Assembly: GCA_964445715.1 (NCBI GenBank) | Contig: CAYULJ010000045.1 | Coordinates: 1 to 12,549, forward strand | DNA: 12,549 bases | Direction of reading: 5' to 3' | Source of the DNA: CAYPYS01 sp964445715 | Lineage (GTDB): Bacteria > Omnitrophota > Gorgyraeia > Gorgyraeales > Gorgyraeaceae | Shown here: positions 7,421 to 12,549 of the stretch, piece by piece | How positions within the stretch are numbered: position 1 is the stretch's first letter | How the letters are laid out: each line of letters opens with the position of its first letter | Position numbers and translations under genes: made by a program | The notes under the pieces: model-generated | What the model saw: only the letters and a program-made list of their open reading frames with translations | What the model was told of the DNA's origin: nothing | Database searches by the model: none

Positions 7421-10342
7421 GTGGAGTGGAAAGTTGAGATAAGGAACAAAAAAGGCATTTTTGACCCCCTGGGAAGCGGGATCAAAAAGGATATCAAGGA
7501 CCTGGGTATAGTTGGAATCAAGAAAGTCACAACTGCCCAGGTCTTTATTATTTCCGGGAGTGTATCTAGGAACAATATATTGAAGATCGCCGAGGAATTG
7601 TTAACTGATCCTATAACTCAGCAGTATGAAATATATAACGATTCACTATTCACGATTCACGATTCACGAATACGAGTAGTAGAAATCGCCTACAATCCAG
7701 GCGTGATGGATCCTGTTGAAGAGAGTACAAAAAAGGCAATAAGGGATCTGGGAATCAGAGGAGTAGATTCTGTAAAGACTGAGAGAAAATATTTTCTAGC
7801 AGGCAAAATTTCAGAATCCCAGTTCAGTGCTATATGTGAAAAGCTTCTCTATAACAAAGTAATACAACATATAGTTAGGGCTAAAGGCTCAAGGCTCAAG
7901 GCTCAAGGGGATTATCACTTCAAATTAATAACAGTTGATATTTTAAGAGCGAGTGATAAGAAGCTCATGAAGATCAGTAAAGACGGACAGCTCTTTTTAA
8001 ATCTTAAAGAGATGAAAGAGATAAAGAAATATTTTAAAAAGATAAAGAGGAATCCGACTGATTGCGAACTGGAGACTATTGCGCAGACATGGTCAGAGCA
8101 TTGTGCGCATAAGACGTTTAAAGGGGTTATAGATTATAAGGAAAGGCTGAAGGCTGAAGGCTTAAAGCTTAAGGCGTTGGGAAATAGAAAAATAAATAAT
8201 CTCTTGAAGAATACAGTGATGAAGGTTACGAAAGATCTGAATAAATCCTGGTGTGTCTCTGTTTTTAAGGACAATGCAGGTATTGTCAGATTTGACGACG
8301 ATGACAATATCTGTTTCAAGGTGGAGACGCACAACCATCCTTCTGCCCTCGAGCCTTACGGAGGAGCAGGTACTGGCATAGGAGGCGTGATCCGCGACAT
8401 ATTGGGCGTGGGTATGGGTGCGAAACCGATAATGAATACTGATATTTTTTGTTTTGGACTTCCTGACGCGCCTCAAAATCGCATACCAAAGGGAATGCTA
8501 CATCCAAAAAGGATCATGAAAGGCGTTGTCAGTGGCGTAAGGGATTATGGGAACCGTATGGGCATTCCCACTGCCAATGGCGCAGTGCTTTTCGATGAGC
8601 GTTATATAGGAAATCCTCTGGTGTATTGCGGAACCGTAGGCATTATGCCTAAAAATAAATCATTCAAGGCTGCAAAGACAGGAGATTTTATAGTCGTGGT
8701 CGGAGGCCGTACCGGAAGAGATGGTATTCACGGAGCTACTTTTTCCTCCGGAGAGCTTACGCATGAATCCGAAACGATTTCAGGCGGCGCAGTGCAGATA
8801 GGAAATCCAATTACAGAGAAGAAAGTCACTGACACGCTTTTAAAGGCGCGCGACAGAGATTTATACAATGCTATTACTGATTGCGGGGCAGGGGGGTTTT
8901 CGAGTGCTGTGGGCGAGATGGGAGAAGAACTGGGCGCAGAGGTTGATTTAGAGAACGCGCCTTTGAAATATCATGGATTGAGCTATACAGAGATATGGAT
9001 ATCTGAGGCGCAGGAGAGAATGGTATTGTCTGTTCCCGAGAAACACTTGAATGAGTTATTGGATGTTTTTAGAAAAGAAGATGTCGAGGCAGTAGTAATA
9101 GGCTGTTTTACCAAAGATAAGAGATTGCGATTGAGGTACAAAGGGAATCTTGTATGCGATCTCGATATGAGATTTTTGCACGGCGGCATACCTAGGTTTG
9201 AGCGTAAAGCTGTATGGACCATGTCAAAGCATAAGGAACCTAAAAAAACCCCGACCAAAAATCTTACAGGAGATTTATTAAAAATCCTGTCTTCCTGGAA
9301 TGTTTCAAGCAAGGAATGGGTTGTAAGGCAGTATGATCATGAAGTGCAAGGCCAGAGTGTTTTAAAACCGCTTGTCGGAATAAAAAATGACGGACCAGGT
9401 GATGCCACAATAATACGGCCAAAGTTTAATTCCAAAAAAGGCATTATTATTTCAAACGGCATAAATCCGCGCTACGGTCTTATTGATCCATATTGGATGG
9501 CTGCTTCCTGCATTGATGAAGCATTGCGCCAGGTTATATCAGTGGGCGGAAATTTAAAAAAGACAGCGCTATTGGATAATTTTTGCTGGGGCAATACTGA
9601 TAAGCCTGACAGGCTCGGAGATCTGGTGAGGGCGAGTTTAGGGTGCCTTGATATTGCCAAAGGTTATGGCGTTCCTTTTATCTCAGGAAAAGATAGCCTG
9701 AACAATGAATATTCAGTGCATGGAAAATCCATTTCAATCCCTCCTACGCTTTTGATTTCAGCAATGTGTGTGATCGATGATGTGACAAAGGCGGTTTCAA
9801 TGGACTTTAAGGAGAGCGGGGATTTGATATATGTGGTTGGCATGACATGCGACGAATTAGGTGGTTCGCATTACAATATGATAAAAGGAGTTATTGGAAA
9901 TAGCGTTCCTAAGGTTGATACTAAATACGGTGTAAGGGCATTTAACTCATTGAGCAGGGCAATGGGTGCCGGCATAGTGAGAGCGTGCCACGACTGTTCT
10001 GAGGGTGGCGTTGGGGTAAGTCTGGCTGAGATGGCATTTGCAGGCGGGCTCGGCGCAGAAATGTTTTTGAAAGAAGTGCCGCATGCGATTCACCCTTCGC
10101 CCTTAACCCTTCACCGGAACGGAGTTATTCTATTTTCGGAGTCAAACACAAGATTTATTGTTGAAGTGGAGAAGAGAAACAAAAAGAGATTTGAGTCTAT
10201 TATGAAGGGTGCGCCTATAGGTCTGGTTGGCTGCGTAACAGACAAAAAAGATCTCAAGGTCTATGGCATAGATGATAAAAAGGTCGTTGGCGCGAATATA
10301 GACAGATTAAAAGAAGCATGGCAGAGGCCATTGCGTTGGTAA
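7421..10342 (+). CDS. purL: FGAM synthase: tandem PurS domains fused to PurL
   Basis: A 973-residue fusion that converts FGAR to FGAM with ammonia supplied by PurQ. Residues 1-72 and 83-153 are two PurS-like domains; both carry VEI, G..DP, a KK.I.DLGI.G core and a following V.T, so they align well with each other. The PurL part follows, with AQTWSEHCAHKTFKG (221-235), VETHNHPSALEPYGGAGTG (301-319), ITDCGAGGFSSAVGEMG (485-501), SGKDSLNN (755-762) and HDCSEGGVGVSLAEMA (857-872). Bacillus-type enzymes use separate PurS and PurL; E. coli PurL fuses everything including the glutaminase. This is the intermediate layout, with PurQ separate downstream. The start is GTG 7421 after GGAG. Four arrays of 7-bp units interrupt the coding sequence in frame: at the PurS1-PurS2 junction, the PurS2-PurL linker, after the SEHC motif, and near residue 890. 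The stop codon TAA is the first three bases of an 80-bp palindrome. Confidence 0.96.
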   Translation: MEWKVEIRNKKGIFDPLGSGIKKDIKDLGIVGIKKVTTAQVFIISGSVSRNNILKIAEELLTDPITQQYEIYNDSLFTIHDSRIRVVEIAYNPGVMDPVEESTKKAIRDLGIRGVDSVKTERKYFLAGKISESQFSAICEKLLYNKVIQHIVRAKGSRLKAQGDYHFKLITVDILRASDKKLMKISKDGQLFLNLKEMKEIKKYFKKIKRNPTDCELETIAQTWSEHCAHKTFKGVIDYKERLKAEGLKLKALGNRKINNLLKNTVMKVTKDLNKSWCVSVFKDNAGIVRFDDDDNICFKVETHNHPSALEPYGGAGTGIGGVIRDILGVGMGAKPIMNTDIFCFGLPDAPQNRIPKGMLHPKRIMKGVVSGVRDYGNRMGIPTANGAVLFDERYIGNPLVYCGTVGIMPKNKSFKAAKTGDFIVVVGGRTGRDGIHGATFSSGELTHESETISGGAVQIGNPITEKKVTDTLLKARDRDLYNAITDCGAGGFSSAVGEMGEELGAEVDLENAPLKYHGLSYTEIWISEAQERMVLSVPEKHLNELLDVFRKEDVEAVVIGCFTKDKRLRLRYKGNLVCDLDMRFLHGGIPRFERKAVWTMSKHKEPKKTPTKNLTGDLLKILSSWNVSSKEWVVRQYDHEVQGQSVLKPLVGIKNDGPGDATIIRPKFNSKKGIIISNGINPRYGLIDPYWMAASCIDEALRQVISVGGNLKKTALLDNFCWGNTDKPDRLGDLVRASLGCLDIAKGYGVPFISGKDSLNNEYSVHGKSISIPPTLLISAMCVIDDVTKAVSMDFKESGDLIYVVGMTCDELGGSHYNMIKGVIGNSVPKVDTKYGVRAFNSLSRAMGAGIVRACHDCSEGGVGVSLAEMAFAGGLGAEMFLKEVPHAIHPSPLTLHRNGVILFSESNTRFIVEVEKRNKKRFESIMKGAPIGLVGCVTDKKDLKVYGIDDKKVVGANIDRLKEAWQRPLRW
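7641..7668. repeat. Heptanucleotide array A in purSL (ATTCACG type)
   Basis: Four adjacent 7-bp units: ATTCACT, then ATTCACG three times. Encodes about residues 74-83 (DSLFTIHDSR), exactly between the two PurS-like domains. Confidence 0.9.
7879..7906. repeat. Heptanucleotide array B in purSL (GGCTCAA type)
   Basis: Four adjacent 7-bp units: GGCTAAA, then GGCTCAA three times. Encodes AKGSRLKAQG at about residues 154-163, the linker between the second PurS domain and PurL. Confidence 0.9.
8145..8172. repeat. Heptanucleotide array C in purSL (GGCTGAA/GGCTTAA type)
   Basis: Four adjacent 7-bp units: GGCTGAA twice, GGCTTAA, AGCTTAA. Encodes about residues 242-251 (RLKAEGLKLK) shortly after the SEHC motif. 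The unit is related to that of array B. Confidence 0.85.
10086..10113. repeat. Heptanucleotide array D in purSL (CCCTTCA type)
   Basis: Units CGATTCA (weak), CCCTTCG, CCCTTAA, CCCTTCA. Encodes about residues 889-898 (AIHPSPLTLH), just before the conserved VILFSESNTRF strand of the last PurL domain, a position where an extra loop is easily tolerated. Confidence 0.8.
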
Positions 10343-10419
10343 CTTTACATTTTAGCCCATTCCTCTGTAGGGGAGACTTAAGTCTCCCCTACAGAGGAAT
10401 GGGCTAAGGTATATAATTA
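10340..10419. repeat. 80-bp composite palindrome: 37-bp repeat with its loop replaced
   Basis: The left arm (10340-10352) is identical to the 13-base left arm of copies 1-3. The right arm (10407-10419) matches the expected right arm at 8 of 13 bases. Between them, in place of the 11-base loop, lies a perfect 54-bp palindrome. Everything is symmetric about 10379/10380. It fills nearly the whole purSL-purQ gap, and its first three bases are the purSL stop codon. Confidence 0.85.
10353..10406. repeat. Perfect 54-bp palindrome (27-bp arms, no loop)
   Basis: Starts with TAGCCCATTCCTCTGTAGGG, reads into GAGACTT at the centre, and is then mirrored exactly. No mismatch and no spacer. It is GC-richer than its surroundings and encodes nothing. 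There is no T-tract after it, so it is a poor intrinsic terminator. It resembles a miniature palindromic repeat that entered, or was exchanged into, the loop of a 37-bp element; I cannot name the family. Confidence 0.9.
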
Positions 10420-10427
10420 AGCGATCT

Positions 10428-11240
10428 ATGAAGAGACCAAGAGTTATAGTTTTAAGGACAGCTGGGACTAATTGTGATGAGGAGACTGCGTTTGCATTCG
10501 CTATGTGCGGCGCTCTGTGTGAACTGGTGCATATAAATGAACTTGCGAGGCGCGAAAAACACCTGAAGGATTACCAGATCTTGGCAATCCCAGGAGGCTT
10601 TACATATGGAGACGACATTGCTTCGGGAAAGATACTTGCGAACGAGATGAAATACAGGCTTGGAGAAGAGCTTAGAAGTTTTATAGAAGCAAAAAAGCTC
10701 ATAATAGGGATATGCAATGGTTTTCAGGTGCTTGTAAAATCCAGTATTTTGCCTGGTTTGAGATGTAACGGCCTGGATGCTTCTTTGAGTTTCAATGACT
10801 CAGGCAAATTCGAGGATCGTTGGACGTATTTACAAGCGACTAGCGACAAGCGACGAGCAACGAAATGCGTCTGGACAAAAGGAATTAAAAAGAATATTTA
10901 TCTCCCTGTTGCTCATGGAGAAGGTAAATTTATCCCTAAAAATAAAGAGATCCTGCATTCTTTAAAAAAGAATAGACAGATCGTATTTCAATACGTTGAC
11001 GAAAAAGGAAAGATCGCAGACTACCCCTCTAATCCCAATGGCTCTATTGAAAGCATCGCAGGCATATGCGACCCCACAGGCAGGGTCTTGGGTATGATGC
11101 CTCATCCAGAAAGACACGTCTTGGGCACACAGCATCCCAGGTGGACGCGAGAGGGATTGCAGAAATTCGGCGATGGCCTCGCAATTTTTAAGAACGCCGT
11201 AAGATATGTAAGTTCACACTTTAACATTGTTGAAGTGTGA
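10428..11240 (+). CDS. purQ: FGAM synthase glutaminase subunit
   Basis: A 270-residue class I glutamine amidotransferase that supplies ammonia to PurSL. Visible: RTAGTNCDEETAFAF near the N-terminus, PGGFTYGDDIASGKI (55-69), the nucleophile Cys96 in GICNGFQVL, VAHGEGKF (161-168), and the His226/Glu228 pair in MPHPERH. Two repeat intrusions are seen. A heptamer array encodes QATSDKRRAT (136-145) in a loop after FEDRWTYL, and the last ten residues (VSSHFNIVEV) are encoded by a 37-bp palindrome that also holds the TGA stop. The natural C-terminus would probably end near NAVRYV. The start ATG 10428 lies eight bases after the 80-bp palindrome and has no Shine-Dalgarno sequence, unlike purC, purSL and purM. 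Coupling to purSL termination across the hairpin is possible. Confidence 0.96.
   Translation: MKRPRVIVLRTAGTNCDEETAFAFAMCGALCELVHINELARREKHLKDYQILAIPGGFTYGDDIASGKILANEMKYRLGEELRSFIEAKKLIIGICNGFQVLVKSSILPGLRCNGLDASLSFNDSGKFEDRWTYLQATSDKRRATKCVWTKGIKKNIYLPVAHGEGKFIPKNKEILHSLKKNRQIVFQYVDEKGKIADYPSNPNGSIESIAGICDPTGRVLGMMPHPERHVLGTQHPRWTREGLQKFGDGLAIFKNAVRYVSSHFNIVEV
10835..10862. repeat. Heptanucleotide array E in purQ (AGCGACN type)
   Basis: Units AGCGACT, AGCGACA, AGCGACG, AGCAACG, adjacent and in frame with purQ. Encodes about residues 136-145, between the conserved FEDRW strand and CVWTKGI. Confidence 0.85.
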
Positions 11241-11245
11241 ACTTA
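11209..11245. repeat. 37-bp palindromic repeat, copy 4 (diverged, inverted)
   Basis: Arms TAAGTTCACACTT and complement, with an AAC/GTT inner pair and ATT loop: the same 13+1+3+3+3+1+13 design. Its reverse complement differs from copy 1 at seven positions: three complementary stem pairs plus one loop base. On the plus strand the position-14/24 pair is T/G instead of C/A. Its first 32 bases are purQ coding sequence. Confidence 0.92.
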
Positions 11246-11262
11246 AGCGACAGGAGTAAGCG

Positions 11263-12252
11263 ATGATAGACTATAGAAAGGCTGGAGTAGATATAGATAG
11301 ATCTAATAGATTTGTAAGAGATATTACCAAGCTTGTTTCTGGGACCAAGCGGCCCGAGGTCATGTGTAATATTGGCGGGTTCAGTAGTTTTGTAAAGATC
11401 CCAAAAAAATACAAGAATCCTGTATTGGTTTCTTCTACAGATGGCGTTGGCACAAAGCTAATGGTCGCTGATTATTTGAATAAACACACTACAGTCGGCA
11501 TTGACCTTGTTGCGATGTGCGCGAATGATCTAGTGGTAACTGGCGCAGAGCCTGTTTTCTTTTTAGATTATTTTGCTCTCGGAAGATTGAATAATAAAAA
11601 AGCAAAGGATGTTATTAAAGGTATTGTCGATGGTTGTAGGCAGGCTGGTTGCGCGCTTGTTGGCGGGGAGACAGCAGAGATGCCCGGTATGTACAAAGGT
11701 GAACAATATGACCTTGCTGGATTTTGCGTAGGCGTGGTCGAGAAAAATAAGATCATAGACGGTCGTAGCGTAAAAATAGGCGATAAGATCATAGGTATAC
11801 AGTCTAGCGGTGCGCATTCAAACGGTTTTAGCCTTATAAGAAAGATTTTTAGTAGAAGAGAGCTAAAGGGCAAACTAGGCAAAAGCGTTTTGACTCCTAC
11901 GATAATCTATGTTAAGCCTATTTTAAAATTAATACAGAAGATCGACGTGAAGTCAATGGCGCATATAACAGGCGGCGGGTTTTATGACAATATACCGCGT
12001 GTCCTGCCTGAGGGAAGATCCGCACTGATATATAAAGGCTCTTGGCCGGTTCCAGGGATTTTTAAAACGGTTCAAAAAAAGGCAAAGACAGACGATAAAA
12101 ATATGTATCGTACTTTCAATATGGGGATCGGTATGGCCGTAGTAGTGGATAAAAGCGATCTCAACAAAGCACATGGCATTATAAAAAAATCAGGACTTAA
12201 GTCCTGGACAATAGGTGTGGTCATCAAGGGAAAAGGTGAGGTCATAATATGA
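11263..12252 (+). CDS. purM: AIR synthetase (phosphoribosylformylglycinamidine cyclo-ligase)
   Basis: A 329-residue protein of usual length. It cyclises FGAM, the PurSL/PurQ product, to AIR with ATP in the cytoplasm. PurM shares its fold with the PurL core. Marks: an N-terminal MIDYRKAGVDID, VSSTDGVGTKLMVAD (56-70) at the nucleotide site, GIDLVAMCANDLVVTGAEPVF (79-99), ALVGGETAEMPGMY (131-144), SSGAHSNGFSLIRK (181-194) and AHITGGGFYDNIPRVLP (233-249). ATG 11263 is preceded by AGGAG (11252-11256) at a six-base spacing, just right of palindrome copy 4. The stop overlaps the purD start (ATATGA), so the two are probably co-translated. The gene lacks the 7-bp arrays seen in the two genes before it. 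Confidence 0.97.
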   Translation: MIDYRKAGVDIDRSNRFVRDITKLVSGTKRPEVMCNIGGFSSFVKIPKKYKNPVLVSSTDGVGTKLMVADYLNKHTTVGIDLVAMCANDLVVTGAEPVFFLDYFALGRLNNKKAKDVIKGIVDGCRQAGCALVGGETAEMPGMYKGEQYDLAGFCVGVVEKNKIIDGRSVKIGDKIIGIQSSGAHSNGFSLIRKIFSRRELKGKLGKSVLTPTIIYVKPILKLIQKIDVKSMAHITGGGFYDNIPRVLPEGRSALIYKGSWPVPGIFKTVQKKAKTDDKNMYRTFNMGIGMAVVVDKSDLNKAHGIIKKSGLKSWTIGVVIKGKGEVII

Positions 12253-12549
12253 AGATTTTGGTAGTCGGCTCAGGCGGCAGAGAACATGCCTTGGTCTGGA
12301 AGATATCTCAGAGCAAAAAAGTCGATAAGATATTTTGTGCGCCTGGCAATGGCGGCATAAAAGATATTGCAGAGATAGTCCCAATAAAAGCAGACGACAT
12401 CGAAGGCCTTTTGAATTTTGCAAAACAGAATAAGATCGATCTGAGTCTAGTAGGGCCTGAAGTGCCGCTAGTGAATGGCATAGCGGATATATTTCTAAAA
12501 GAAGGACTAAATGTGTTTGGGCCTTCAAAAGAACTTGCAATGCTTGAGG
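12249..12549 (+). CDS. purD: GAR synthetase (phosphoribosylamine-glycine ligase), N-terminal part
   Basis: The first 100 codons of an ATP-grasp enzyme that joins phosphoribosylamine and glycine; the gene runs off the right edge. The N-terminus MKILVVGSGGREHALVWKI is the PurD signature, followed by APGNGGI (residues 31-37) and LVGPEVPLVNGIADIF (67-82), all typical of the preATP-grasp domain. The start overlaps the purM stop by four bases (ATGA), the sign of a tight operon. The frame stays open to the window end with no interruption. Confidence 0.95.
   Translation, partial: MKILVVGSGGREHALVWKISQSKKVDKIFCAPGNGGIKDIAEIVPIKADDIEGLLNFAKQNKIDLSLVGPEVPLVNGIADIFLKEGLNVFGPSKELAMLE

Noticed and set aside
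8162..8476. Long minus-strand open frames opposite purSL, purM and eno.
   Set aside because: They are shadows of strongly supported plus-strand genes, with no family features of their own.
10353..10406. 54-bp palindrome as a transcription terminator between purSL and purQ.
   Set aside because: No T-tract after the stem, and purQ downstream belongs to the same enzyme complex.
12191..12206. 16-bp perfect palindrome CAGGACTTAAGTCCTG in purM, sharing GACTTAAGTC with the centre of the 54-bp palindrome.
   Set aside because: It encodes ordinary PurM residues (SGLKSW), and a palindrome of this size is not very unlikely by chance in 12.5 kb. The shared core is only ten bases and self-complementary.

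Overview
The window looks like a scaffold from a metagenome-assembled, Gram-negative-type bacterium of moderate to low GC. It carries one run of 10 Ns. The eno-ftsB order, a fused PurS-PurS-PurL protein and the repeat-rich intergenic regions suggest a candidate phylum such as Omnitrophota. That placement is a guess from general resemblance, not something the sequence proves.

Layout. Positions 1-3245 are AT-rich and carry an envelope/polysaccharide-type set: the C-terminal half of a radical SAM protein, then a membrane-anchored SGNH/GDSL hydrolase whose stop overlaps (ATGA) the start of a GT39-like multi-membrane-span glycosyltransferase. Positions 3276-5003 carry enolase and a short FtsB/DivIC-like division protein that overlaps the enolase end. 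Positions 5055-5243 are a complete transcription unit for initiator tRNA-fMet: a consensus promoter, the tRNA with encoded CCA, and a terminator whose left arm is cut by the N gap. From 5315 to the right edge is a de novo purine cluster, purB-purC-purSL-purQ-purM-purD (purD cut off). It has its own promoter, which places the purB start codon almost at the transcript 5' end. The encoded steps are GAR synthesis (PurD), FGAM synthesis (PurSL+PurQ), AIR synthesis (PurM), SAICAR synthesis (PurC), and the two fumarate-releasing lyase steps (PurB).

The most unusual content is two kinds of small repeat laid over the purine region. (1) A 37-bp palindrome family: three identical copies (5001, 5243, 6651), one diverged inverted copy (11209) whose three stem differences are all compensatory, and one copy (10340) whose loop is replaced by a perfect 54-bp palindrome to give an 80-bp hairpin. 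Copies sit on or beside stop codons; one encodes the last ten residues of PurQ. (2) Five in-frame arrays of about four 7-bp units, each with a different heptamer, inside purSL (four) and purQ (one), mostly at linkers or probable surface loops. Neither kind is seen in the first 5 kb.
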